From: Adineta ricciae
Taxonomy: Eukaryota > Rotifera > Eurotatoria > Adinetida > Adinetidae
Direction: 5' to 3'
Length of the DNA: 64,000 bases
Assembly (NCBI GenBank): GCA_905250025.1
Contig: CAJNOJ010000107.1
Location: 124,001 to 188,000 of the forward strand
The notes under the pieces are model-generated. The model made no database searches. It had not been told where the DNA came from and worked only from the letters and a program-made list of their open reading frames with translations. The translations under genes were made by a program, and so were the position numbers. How positions within the stretch are numbered: the stretch's first letter is position 1; the number at the start of each line of letters is the position of its first letter. Shown in pieces: positions 12,801-23,223 of the stretch.

Positions 12801-13574
12801 TTATATTTTTTGAGAGTGAATGTTCGTCCTTAATGGTTTATCAATCACAATTGTTGGTACTTGCGATACTTGGGGTGCTAAATTATACACAGGCAGTGAA
12901 AAGTACGAGTTCTCTCCTTTTTTGAGTAAACTGGCAAAAGCTGCATACCAAGCGATGATAGATGTGATGATTCCAAAAGCACCCGCTGCTCGTTGTAGGT
13001 TGTAATCATTGTTTTGAAACTTACATGCTGTGAGAAGAATAAATGTGAGGGTTAAAAACGCGAATAATGCGACCAGAGCAACATTCGTTCGAAGAGACGA
13101 GACGAACATAGCTGCTGTAAAAATTGTCCAAGCGAGAAAAAACACACCAAATGCGTGGTTTACTGTTGTTGAATCCATATAAGTCATAAAACCGAAGAAT
13201 CCGCTGTATAACGAAGATAATCCAAGCCAAAAGCCACCATACGAGCAAAAAGCCAACGCACCGAAATTATTTCCAATTCGAAATTCTAATAAACCAGCTA
13301 AAAGTTGAATTAAACCGCCGTAGAAAAGAGCGAGACCCATAACAACACCATGTGAAGCTGTTACAGGTATTCCGACGCCTGCATTGTACATCGAAAGAAT
13401 AAATGTCGTCAATGCAAACGCACAAAGACCAAGTGGTGTTGGATTTAGACGTGAGTGTGGTGATGATTTTGCCGAGTATGATTTCATCAAACGCTCAAAT
13501 TCGACAAATCGTTCATAGGCTTGTCGTGTTGAAACGTCGACATTTTCATAAAGACCGGTCTCTGTCGAAGACAT
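12801..13574 (-). CDS. GPR1/FUN34/YaaH (SatP) family acetate/ammonium transporter homologue
   Basis: Intronless 257-residue membrane protein. The family signature NPTPLGL occurs at about residues 41-47, just before the first of six predicted membrane helices; GGLIQLLAGLLEF and GGFWLGLSSLYSG also match the family. Members carry acetate/succinate or export ammonium in bacteria, fungi and protists; animals generally lack them. The start is taken at the ATG at 13574; an in-frame extension upstream has only a TTG. The lack of introns, when nearly all neighbours have several, and the taxonomic spread of the family make horizontal acquisition plausible. Substrate is not inferable. Confidence 0.9.
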   Translation of the reverse strand: MSSTETGLYENVDVSTRQAYERFVEFERLMKSYSAKSSPHSRLNPTPLGLCAFALTTFILSMYNAGVGIPVTASHGVVMGLALFYGGLIQLLAGLLEFRIGNNFGALAFCSYGGFWLGLSSLYSGFFGFMTYMDSTTVNHAFGVFFLAWTIFTAAMFVSSLRTNVALVALFAFLTLTFILLTACKFQNNDYNLQRAAGAFGIITSIIAWYAAFASLLKKGENSYFSLPVYNLAPQVSQVPTIVIDKPLRTNIHSQKI

Positions 13575-13964
13575 TTTTTTTGTTCGTGCACTCGACAAGA
13601 TATTTAAAGAAATGATTTGGATTTTATATTTATCAATCGAACAACTTGTTATACTTCATTTGGATTTATTGTTCGTCAAAGAGAAGCACGATAAAACATC
13701 GCATTGTATCAGTAGTGTACAAACGATAAATAAATCGTAAATCCGAAAAACAAGATTTGAGAATGTTGATTATGACTGTAATAAAAGTCTCACTATAAAT
13801 CATTTCTTTTGTGAAAAATAACATGTTTTCGTTCAAGAAAAATTCTTTATTTAACCTGAAAGTTAACTTGATGAAATCTATCTCTATCAGATTCGTTTGT
13901 GATAAGCGAAATCTATTCTATATGATGATAACGTATATGTGTCAGTCTTTGTTTCGAGTAAAGG
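13575..13964. other. Divergent promoter region
   Basis: 390 bp between two divergently transcribed genes (transporter and beta-helix protein). No TATA box was confidently placed and no gene is seen. Confidence 0.5.
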
Positions 13965-16154
13965 ATGCATCTGTGGACGCTCTGCATCTTTTCATTGTGC
14001 ATAATTCGCTTTGCATTGAGTTCGCCGACAATATATGTTGTTCCAAGTTTACGATCGATCGGTAATGAAGACGGTACATTGAAAAATCCATTTGCAACAA
14101 TTGAGCAAGCTCGCGATCATCTTCGGACGATCTTTCGAGACTCAATTCAACGTGTTGCACTCTATCCAACATATCATTACCTAAATGGTCGGACATTGTC
14201 GCTCGATGAACGTGATCATTCAACAATTTATACGGCAATGTCAAATAACGAACGAAATCAAATAACATTCGAGAGAAGAAGAGATTTGATTGAATTAGAG
14301 TTTCCAATCATCAGTGGTGGTATTCATCTTATTAATTGGACCATTGATGAACAAGTATGTTTCATTCGGATGACTTCTTGTTAAATATTCGATGTCTTGA
14401 CATTTAGATTTGGCGTATTCGCATTCCACGCTTTCTCCCTGCAGTCACGCAATTATTTGTCAACGGTCAACGTGCTGTTCGTAGTCGTTTACCAATCAAT
14501 GACTATTATCACTATGAGAAAGGACTGGATAATCGTACTCAACTCGCTTATCGAGGTTTTGTCTATCGTGAGCATCAGTTTGATAATATTACACTTAGTT
14601 CGACATCGTGCAGCGAAATTATCATATATCATTCGTTTACCACTTCTCGTCATTATTTTTCGAAGATTTTTCCACAAAATCGAACAATACTTTTTACAAA
14701 TCCATCATTATCTATCATTGGTAATATAACCATTAGTCAGCAATCCGGTCAACGTTTTCATCTCGAAAATATTTATGAAGGAATGATCGTACAAGAAGGC
14801 TCATTCTTTTTCGATTCGATGACACAAATGTTGTATTATCATGCACGATCGACTGAACATCCTCGAAATACTTCAATTATCCTGCCGATACATGAAATTG
14901 TTCTATCGATGGTTAATGCTACTAAAATCGAATGGAATTCAGTTGGAATTGAGCATAGTGCATGGATGACATCGGCGAAAGTGAATAAAAGTATCCCAAT
15001 CGATGGACGAGCAGCCGCTGATTATCTAAATCGATCTGTCGTAGCAATTTATCTACGTAATTCGACTGAGATTACATTCAATCAAGTCGAAACAGCACAT
15101 ATCGCTGGTTATGCGATACAAATCGATGAGAACTGTCAAGGAATTCGAATTGAAAATAGTCAAATGTATGATTTAGGAGCCGGTGGAATAAGAATTGGAT
15201 TAACTGAACATAATCGAAAACAATTCATAGAAAATATTCTCATCAAGAACTGTACCTTCTACAACAATGGTCATCTCTTCCCGATGGGCGTTGGTATTCT
15301 CATTCAACTTGCAACGAGAAACGTCCTAATCACCCAAAATACACTCTACGCATTTTACCATACGGCTATTCATATCGGTTGGTCATGGTAAATATTTGCA
15401 ACAAAAAATTTCTTCAATTTTTCGTATACCAAGTTATTCCTTTAGGAATTACGACGAAAGTTCATGTTATAATCAGACAATTTCTTTTAACTACATTCAT
15501 CATCTTGGCCAACATACATTGAGTGAACTCGGTGGTATATACACATGTGGTGTGTTGAACGACACGATCATCACGAACAATGTTCTACATGATATCTACG
15601 GATACTTCTTACATGATTGGGGTGTTTACTTAGCTGATGGTAGTTCACAATTAATGGTAACGAATACAATTATCTACAACACAGGTTCAGCTGGAATTAC
15701 TATGATTTATGGTTTTAACAACACATTTCGAAATAATGTGCTTGCTCGATCGAGTAATGAAGGTGATGGAGAACTATCGCTGTACCGTCGTGAAGCAAAA
15801 GATCATTTAGTATTTACATTTTATAACAATATTGTTTATGATACTGTTAATGAGACCGGCCGTTGGATATTCCAAGTTCAAGCGCCAGATCCATTTTCAG
15901 CACCATATGTAATCATGGATCGTAATTGTTACTATAATTCCTTTGGAGCTATGTTTATATTTGGCCTTGGTCGACTAGTTTTCAGCGAATGGCAAGAAAC
16001 CAATCATGACATGAATAGTTTTATCGGAGATCCGTTGTTTCTCCACGCAAAAAGCCAATGTAACTTCTTTCAACTTAATCCTAACAGCCAAGCCGTGCTA
16101 TATTTAGGTTTTAAACCGATTGAACAGCTACCTCAATGGAAGCCGGGATGTTAA
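13965..16154 (+). CDS. Secreted right-handed parallel beta-helix protein (GH141-like)
   Basis: Exons are 13965..14354, 14408..15387 and 15446..16154, giving 692 residues. A signal peptide (MHLWTLCIFSLCIIRFALSS) leads into a layout known from bacterial polysaccharide-active beta-helix proteins. In order these are IYVVPS, DGTLKNPFATIEQARDHLR, PIISGGIHLINW, IWRIRIPRF...QLFVNGQRAVRSR and FFFDSMTQMLYYHA, followed by repeated helix coils rich in N-x-[TS], IRIENSQMYDLGAGGIRIG and GNYIHHLG-type steps. This order resembles glycoside hydrolase family 141 and related right-handed beta-helix enzymes. Catalytic residues cannot be assigned by eye. Many N-glycosylation sequons fit secretion. Origin by gene transfer followed by intron gain is possible. 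Confidence 0.75.
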
Positions 16155-16507
16155 AATTGGATAAAAATTGTTTTAATAGAATTTCTTGCATATTCTTTTC
16201 CATATGATATTAAGTGTAAGCATGCAAACAAAGGTGCACTCTGATTTTCAGTTCATTTTTCTCTGACATTGAGATTAAAACACTAATTTATGATGACAAG
16301 AATGACCTAGAAGGTCAAAATTGAATGATGATAGATATTTTCGACAGATAGGATAGAATAGTACTTGAGAGAATCTTTAAATATGCGAATGACTGCCTGT
16401 CCATTTTGTCATACAAGCACCGATATTGTCACTTCGATTAAGTTCACTGCATGCATTCATCATTATTTTGAAACTACCGCTCGTGTAGAAAATTTTCTAC
16501 TTTGGCC

Positions 16508-16747
16508 ATGACAGTTAGTCTTCTTATCGTCACTGTAGTACAGCGAACAGAACCTCGTATGCATATAGTTAATCATCTGTTGATGTGTAACACAGCTTTA
16601 GCATCAATCTTATACTGTATAACAATGGTGAACTATTTTACTTATAGTGGTGTTGCTGGTGTGGTGTATCCGTATCTTATTCAAGCTGAATCAAAGTTCT
16701 CCTTTTCGAACTTAGTCCAAAGAACATCAGCAACCAATATCATTTAA
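16508..16747 (+). pseudogene. Rhodopsin-like GPCR fragment (relic)
   Basis: An 80-codon frame reads as the end of TM1, the first loop and TM2 of a rotifer-type class A receptor (QRTEPRMHIVNHLLMCNT, then LASILYCITMVNY). The frame ends soon after, and I find no TM3-TM7, DRY or NPxxY continuation in the next kilobase. The 5' side has no signal or start exon that I can support. It is best read as a truncated receptor remnant. Confidence 0.55.
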
Positions 16748-17001
16748 GACTCAGTTTAGGATGTGTTTTACTTGATCGAAAGTTATGTTAGATGATTAGA
16801 GACATGGTAAATCGAGACACATATTTCACCTTTCAGAACAGAGATTGTATTGATGGCTGATAGACAAAAACATATGACGCAATATACAAGACAACGACAT
16901 GTTTGATATTTAGTTGATAGTAGTTCTATTGGCAATATTAAAACTTTTACGAACACTTGCATCTTGACTATATACATGAATAGTTTAAACTGGTTAAGGT
17001 A

Positions 17002-17532
17002 TTAAAGTACTTCTAACAAATCGAATTGACTTTGAATAGAACGGATCGGTCGTTGAACAAATCGTATCATGTGCAATAAACAATAGTATAAAATTTGTAA
17101 GTTGATATGCATAGCGTTGAAATCATTCAATGGCGTTAAACTTTTCGATTGTTGGCCGTAACTATCCTTTCGATCTTGTCCATTGTTGTCTTCCTGCGAA
17201 GGTTCTTCATCGTCATTATCATCGTGTCGATTGAGATACAACAGTAATTGAAGAACTGTACCGCGATGTACCCATCGAGCAGTTCTGTACTGATGCCATT
17301 CACTGTCACGATGATAGAATACTCGTAATAGATCAGGACATACCGCAAATAATTTCGGACCACTGGTACTAATTGTTCTATAGTGAATCGCATTTTCTAC
17401 AGGGCACGAAGATCCCTGGCGACTGAACTCAGAGCGCAAGTCTTCCCATGTTGATCGGATACCCACAGCCATACGTGTGATTCCATCCTTATCGTAAGTA
17501 AAAATACAAGCCTCTAGTTCCCAATATGACAT
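17002..17532 (-). CDS. Orphan protein, 176 residues (unknown)
   Basis: Open frame from the ATG at 17532 to 17002. The upstream minus-strand sequence has a strong polypyrimidine tract and acceptor (cttttttctttcaag) 7 nt before the ATG, suggesting a 5' intron, an upstream exon or a trans-splice site. The N-terminal 90 residues look globular (EACIFTYDKDGITRMAVGIR, WEDLRSEFSR, VHRGTVLQLLLYL). A low-complexity acidic/Gln stretch (DDNDDEEPSQEDNN) and a hydrophobic segment near LQILYYCLLHMIRF follow. I do not recognise a family. Confidence 0.45.
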   Translation of the reverse strand: MSYWELEACIFTYDKDGITRMAVGIRSTWEDLRSEFSRQGSSCPVENAIHYRTISTSGPKLFAVCPDLLRVFYHRDSEWHQYRTARWVHRGTVLQLLLYLNRHDDNDDEEPSQEDNNGQDRKDSYGQQSKSLTPLNDFNAMHINLQILYYCLLHMIRFVQRPIRSIQSQFDLLEVL

Positions 17533-18418
17533 TTGTTTATAATCTTGAAAGAAAAAAGAAACAAGCACAGTTGTATGAGTCTCGTAATAGAAGGGTTATG
17601 TAAAAGTAAAACTACGACGGAAAGAAAAATTGTTTCACAGGAACGATAAATGAATATTTTTCTCCCGGTAAACAAGACTCGTAAAAGACAAAATTCTTTG
17701 TCGACGCCTCCTTACTCTGCTGGTACACTAAATAACGGTATCAGAGCAAGAATGATCTTCGCTTTTTAAAACTTGATCGCAATTAGCTCCTCAAATCAAA
17801 TGTATATGAATGGTTCTCATGAATAACAACCGAACAAGTTGTTAACGAAACGCTGCGTACAATCGCCTACTTGTCTATAGACACCAGTGATGCGTCATGC
17901 ATGTCCTGACATTAATATTTCAGATGAAATGTAGTCAACATGTATGATGAAGCATTTTACAATAAGCAGAAATAAAAAGGAAAAAATCGAGATGAAAGAG
18001 AATGGAAAGAAAAGAAAAGAACTAGGATTGCCTACTTTTTTTATTGAATATGTGCATTTGTATTTCATGAAACGAAAAATCAACAATCAGTTAAATGTCG
18101 AAATGATCATTTTACTCCGTAACAGTCACAAAATCTCATCAAATGAGGAGAATAGGAAGCGAAGCGATAGAACAAAATTAGAAATAAACATACGCTTCAA
18201 ATGAAAAGTCAGTTATCTATTGTGAATAATCTACTTTGAAAATGGTCCACTTACGACGTTAGTTTGCGCGATCAGTCTTTTATTTACATTCATAAGTATG
18301 TAGTTTCTCTCGAATAATTTATTGAAAAAAGAATAAATGTTGTGATAGCACATACGAAAAAGGAATGTTTCGGAATTGTTCGATAGCAGTCTGGATTATT
18401 CGGTGCGTGAAAATTAGC
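17533..18418. other. Intergenic, no gene seen
   Basis: AT-rich sequence between the orphan gene and the TM2 gene. A plus-strand ORF at 17944..18204 is Lys-rich low complexity and is not supported. Confidence 0.55.
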
Positions 18419-18838
18419 TCACCAACCTTGTAATGCTACACCTTGCCCATCAGGAAAATTATCGGTAAGTACGCGAATCCAATCAGCTAAAGCCCAACAC
18501 CCAAAACCACCAAATGTTAGTAATTTAAAAACACCTGCTGCAATATACCCACCATTGCCAGCCGCTAAATAGAACCAATCGACTCCAAAGCAACCTACGA
18601 AGAACGACAGTAAAAATGTGTTGAGTTTTTTCTTTTGTTCATATGCACATGGCTGATTAGATTGAACGGTAACATAGCCAGTTGTAGTACAGTTACATGT
18701 ATTCGTGGTCAAGGAGCATTTACCATTGGAACCACAATCACTATTGGAAGTGCACGATGTTGTAGCAAGTGAAAGTGAAGGGACAATTTGAATGCTGTAT
18801 AGAAGGACAATGAAGTAGAGTATATATGCTGTGGGTAT
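18419..18838 (-). CDS. TM2-domain membrane protein, start unresolved
   Basis: The frame ends at 18419 and contains a Cys-rich ectodomain (TSCTSNSDCGSNGKC, NTCNCTTTGYV). A TM2 domain follows: KKKLNTFLLSFFVGCFGVDW, then FYLAAGNGGYIAAGVFKLLT and CWALADWIRVL. The first TM2 helix, a DRF-like turn (here GVDWFY) and the second helix are clear. A hydrophobic leader (ILYFIVLLYSIQIV) is readable upstream from 18838, but no in-frame ATG exists before the TM2 domain. The start must therefore lie in an upstream exon (a possible acceptor cccacag is at about 18831) or the copy is damaged. A TATA box at 18878 supports an active promoter. Confidence 0.7.
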   Translation of the reverse strand: MPTAYILYFIVLLYSIQIVPSLSLATTSCTSNSDCGSNGKCSLTTNTCNCTTTGYVTVQSNQPCAYEQKKKLNTFLLSFFVGCFGVDWFYLAAGNGGYIAAGVFKLLTFGGFGCWALADWIRVLTDNFPDGQGVALQGW

Positions 18839-18877
18839 CTTATCGTTGACTATCGAAAGTAGCGACAGAAACCAAGG

Positions 18878-18885
18878 TATTTATA
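18878..18885 (-). promoter_or_regulatory. TATA box of the TM2 gene
   Basis: Minus-strand TATAAATA lies about 40 bp upstream of the start of the hydrophobic leader of the TM2-domain gene. Confidence 0.5.
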
Positions 18886-19609
18886 GTGAGGCAAATTCGT
18901 TGTGTTTACTCTAGCGGGTAGACTTCTTTGCCGCCAACAAAGTCAATTTTGTTGGCATAATTTTGTTTCACAGCACTTCCGAGCGTAAAATGAGTAATTA
19001 TATACCAATATTTTCTATTTTTCTTCTTCCGTTGTTGTAGCAACGAAAGCATAGTCAGGATAGTTTTCGCATAAAAAATGTAGCTTCAAATAGACGAACG
19101 TCGCTTATCCGCTGTTTATCATGACTCCGTCTTCGGCAGTCATTCCTACCGCCCGCAACACATGCGATCGAACAACTTCCTTAAAACTTGTCAAGCGGTG
19201 TCTATAATCATTTATCCAACTATCATCTCCGTCTATGTGCACTGTGAACTGTTTGACAGAAACGAATCGACAATCGAAAAGTGCTTGTTTTGATCCGACA
19301 ATAACAACTGTATGAAATTCTTTCATTCTTTTGATCGAAAAGAAACGTGCATTACGAAAAGCAAGTGTGAAAATACAAAAATAAGCGTCATAATATAACA
19401 TTATTGTTTTTACAACAGAGGACGCTTTCTTTGTTCATTAAAGTATGTCATACTTTTCTAAGTTTTCCAATAAATTTCTTTTATTCAACCCATAAAAATT
19501 CACGTTTTTATTTATCTCTTCTCTGTGTTAACATTAGTTGCCAAGTAGAGTCTCAACTGAAACCAAAAACAAGTTTGATTGTGATTTATCCCGACGTATT
19601 CTTCCCTAA
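18886..19609. other. Divergent intergenic region
   Basis: Between the TM2 gene (minus) and RSPH3 (plus). A minus-strand ORF at 19105..19401 (98 codons, ending GMTAEDGVMINSG) has no recognisable domain and no convincing splice partners; it could be a terminal exon of an unknown gene, but I do not call it. Confidence 0.5.
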
Positions 19610-21183
19610 ATGCAGAGCAGACTTTCCAAGCAAGGTAATTCAACATATTCGTATTCCAGTCAGCCAAAAGTTGCTCAACGACAACGATTCAAATTTCGAC
19701 CAACAGTAGTTCCACCTACGTACGTTTTTCTAGAAAACTATCCTCCCGTTCCCATTCGATATTTTCCTTTTAGAAATGAATCGATTTCGGTGGGAAATCT
19801 TATGTACGACCGTCGTATCGTTCGTGGAAATACCTATGCTATGCATTCGCTTCCGACAGTAAAATCTGAACTTTCAACCATAAATCCTTTTCCATTATTT
19901 AGTTGATCACAGCAAACTCCACTAAATCTAATCACTATTCAACGTCAACAGGAAGCAAAACAACGTGTTGCCGCTCGACGAAAAGCTCGGCAATTCTTTC
20001 GAACTGCAACCCCTGAGCCAGTTCAAGATCGTAAGCATATCAATGTGCAAACTGAACTTTATCTCGAAGAACTCACGTAAGTTTCTTTCTCATTCGAAAT
20101 CGAAATTGCTCATTCTAATTCGAGCACAAACACATCTTCGGAAACAATTTTCAGCTATTAACTGTCTATACCGTCCTTCTCAATGTTTAATTTAGTAACA
20201 CATTTATATCAAATTATTATCTTCATTTTCTCTCATTAGATTAATGTATTTGAACATAACATGTTGAAATTCTCTTTAGTGACCGAGTTGAAGAGGCAGA
20301 CGTATTTATTCAAACAGATCGATTTCTCGACCGACCCTCGACACCATTGTACATTCCGCAAGCGACTGGTAGAGATACTGCTACACAGATCGAAACCGGC
20401 GATGTAAATCTCATCCATTTTTCCTTTCACTTCATTGACCGTCTGTTTTAGTTATTCAATTTCGATGTGGAAGTCCGACCGCTTGTTGAGGTTCTTACTG
20501 GACGAACTGTTGAACAAGCTTTGGTTGAAGTTGCTCAGGAAGAAGAGATGAGAAGAATGCGTGATCAACAACGAGACTACGAAGAGTTGCGTAATGCAGA
20601 ATTGGTTGAATTACAACGATTTGAAGAACAAGAGAAACGTTTGCGTACGGAAAAAGATCGTCGTATGCAACAAGAAGAAGAAGTACATCGGGCAGAACGT
20701 GAAGCTCAAGAGAAAATTGCCGCTCGAGCTTTCTCACGAGCGTATTTACAAGATCTTGTACCAAGTGTATTCAACAATCTGAAAGAAAATGGCTATTTCT
20801 ACGATCCTGTTGAACGCGGTTCGAATTTTGAAGTTTTCATATACAAATCTAAGCAAAACTCCGATGTTTTTAGAAACGGAAACGTCATTTATACCTTGGT
20901 TGATGGATCAAACTATGACCCAAGTAAATCAATTAAATATTAGTCGAACACTGCTCGATTCGACAATTCGAGATGCTGTTAATCAACGTGTGGATCAATA
21001 TCAACGATTGAACGATTCACTTCAACAAGTAAATCTTGAATATTTCTTCAAACTGAAATATTTCCTATCTTTTGTTCACAGTCAAATCATAATGGTTCCA
21101 GACAGAGCAGTCGTCATGGTTCGGAGAAAAACCTTCAACGACAAAAATCGACTTCCAGTGACCACCGAGCATCCAAGGAATGA
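19610..21183 (+). CDS. RSPH3: Radial spoke head protein 3
   Basis: Axonemal radial-spoke protein with a role in anchoring PKA and organising the spoke in motile cilia. Exons are 19610..19719, 19774..19858, 19913..20076, 20280..20403, 20452..20818, 20874..21028 and 21082..21183, giving 368 residues. Diagnostic blocks are NLMYDRRIVRGNTYA, RKHINVQTELYLEEL, FLDRPSTPLYIPQATGRD, FNFDVEVRPLVEVLTGRTVE, a Glu/Arg-rich coiled coil, and ARAFSRAYLQDLVPSVF...GYFYDPVER then FIPWLMD. The first intron (19720..19773, 54 nt) contains no stop and is a multiple of three, so retention would stay in frame. The donor at 20819 (gttcga) is weak. A polyA signal is at 21218. Confidence 0.93.
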
Positions 21184-21492
21184 ATTAATCTACTGAATGA
21201 ACTTTTTTCATGTTTAGAATAAAGAAAAACCAATTTTCATTGATAGTTTTCGTTCGATTCATCGATCAAACGAAGTTTTGTCAATTACGACAAAAAAACA
21301 TCGTCCCACACACAAGAAAAGTAGATTTTCTGCACGACTAGTTCTTTTCTATTCGACCAACGCCATGCAATTGCGCCCTCTTCGTTGCGCTACAATAATT
21401 GGATAAACAGAAATCATGCGACTCTGACATCTTTCTTTCCTTTTCTATTCATAACAACAACCAGTGATTTATTTAGCAGATAAGGAACAGCT

Positions 21493-22438
21493 ATGGCTAA
21501 TAATAGAAATGAACGGACGCCATCGGAAACGAATGTTCGCATATCATTTCCATACTTAACAAATTTAATTGTTAGTTTACCATTTGTCGGCATGGTGGCA
21601 AGTTTTATTACCTCGGTTCTCTTCACCAAAGAGCAAATATTTGAATCCGAGTGTGGATCTCGCAATTTTATTCCATCGTTCTCTTCCGTCATTGGTGTAT
21701 CACCCGGTAAATACATTTGGCGCATGGCCATTGCATTTCATTGCTTTCCGCGATTCTTAATCGCTTCACTCTATCATAATCAGTTTCGAACAAGTCTATC
21801 GAAATTGAAATACAATTCGGGAATGAAATACTTCATTTTAAGACAATTGATTCGATTGAACACGTTCTTTGAATTATGCGAAGTTTTCGGGTTAATTCTT
21901 TTGTCTTACATATCATCCAAAGAAGACTATACTCTTCATGAAAAGGCATTTATTATCTTTATGTTGTCGTCAACACTTCGAATGATTACCTGTTTAATTC
22001 TCTTTCGACAATTGTTATACAAATGTTGGTTAATTCACGAATTTGATGAGAAGAATAAAAAATTTCGCTTTCAAACATCCTACCAATGGAAGATGCGTTT
22101 ATTCTGTTCGGCATTTATCTTTTCGCTCCTATTAGTATTTGCTTACATAAGACATACGAGTAAATGCTCGAATAACATTGGTCAACCGTCAACAGCGTGG
22201 AGTTATTTTTCCGCCTGTGAATATATTATCTGCTGTTTAATTATGGGCTATCATGCGACAGTAAGTTGACTCGAGAAACTTTTTTTGTCTATCAACGTCG
22301 CACTTTCATCCGTAGGTTTGTTGGGATTTCAATCACTTCGAATTGACGATTTATAATAAAACAACGGCCAAATTAAACTATGATTGTGAGAAAGAGAACG
22401 ATCACGACCGGAAAGACTCTTATATTGTTTCTCGTTAA
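21493..22438 (+). CDS. PGAP2: PGAP2 (post-GPI-attachment to proteins 2)
   Basis: Frag1/PGAP2 family multi-pass membrane protein of the Golgi/ER that helps remodel the lipid part of GPI anchors. Exons are 21493..22260 and 22316..22438, giving 296 residues (human about 254 in the short form). Family blocks include the CGSRNFIPS segment after the first helix, PSFSSVIGVSPGKYIWR, FCSAFIFSLLLVFAYIRH and YFSACEYIICCLIMGYHATV, with six or more hydrophobic helices. It lies 309 bp after RSPH3 on the same strand. PIGT at 43 kb acts earlier in the same GPI pathway. Confidence 0.88.
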
Positions 22439-23223
22439 CATTTCACCAGACCTTTTCAAATTCATTTCTGATCTTCCTCGCGTCGTTGATGTGCATTATT
22501 TTTCAGCTTTTGTACAACGTTTTTCTTTTCATTAACGCACACTTACCTTGTTTGCTGGATAGTCAAAAAAAGAACTGATCAAGCAATCGCTGATTGAAGT
22601 TGAAGTCGTTCTATTGTACCGACTTGACATGTAAGTCAGTTGGTTTTCAAAAGTCAATCATAATTCGATTCCAGCCAGTTTGATCGACAGTGATGAGGAA
22701 GACCGACAATTGAAAGAGACTCTTACTTGATCAGATTACACAAAGGAAGAGAAAGAAAAACATGCAAATGAGTATCTTGTCGACGAATAGGAAAAAGCCT
22801 GCGTTTGAAGAGAATCCAACATCACCAAATCAAAAGAAATCTTTATAAATAAATAATCAATATCGAGTTTCGATTCGCAAGGAAATCACATTTCTCGTTT
22901 TTTTGTTTTATTTAAGATGTAATAAGAAATGTTATATTATAAATAGACTTAAGAATTCTCGTATTCATTGAGTTTAGTTTAGTGTTGTCTTATAATGTTG
23001 AATGAATGAGAAAGAGACAGAGAGAGAGAGATAAAGAAGAGAAAGCATGAGATACACAGAACAACAATGTATGTACAACAAACAAAGAAGGAAAGCAATG
23101 AACAGAACAGTATAGAGAGACAAAAATCACGGCGGTTCGCATTGTTTTAAAATATGAACAGATCTTGAAGAAACCAGAGCGTATAGACTTTTGTTTGATT
23201 CATATTCAGATGTAAAGATTCAT
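22439..23223. other. Convergent 3' flanks of PGAP2 and beta-arrestin
   Basis: Contains a purine-rich GA tract at about 23008..23050 and AATAAA-like sites near 22847. No gene is supported. Confidence 0.5.

Noticed and set aside
17944..18204. 86-codon Lys-rich plus-strand ORF
   Set aside because: Low complexity, overlaps AT-rich flank, no homology.
19105..19401. 98-codon minus-strand ORF
   Set aside because: No domain, no partner exons, no promoter signal; cannot be told from chance.
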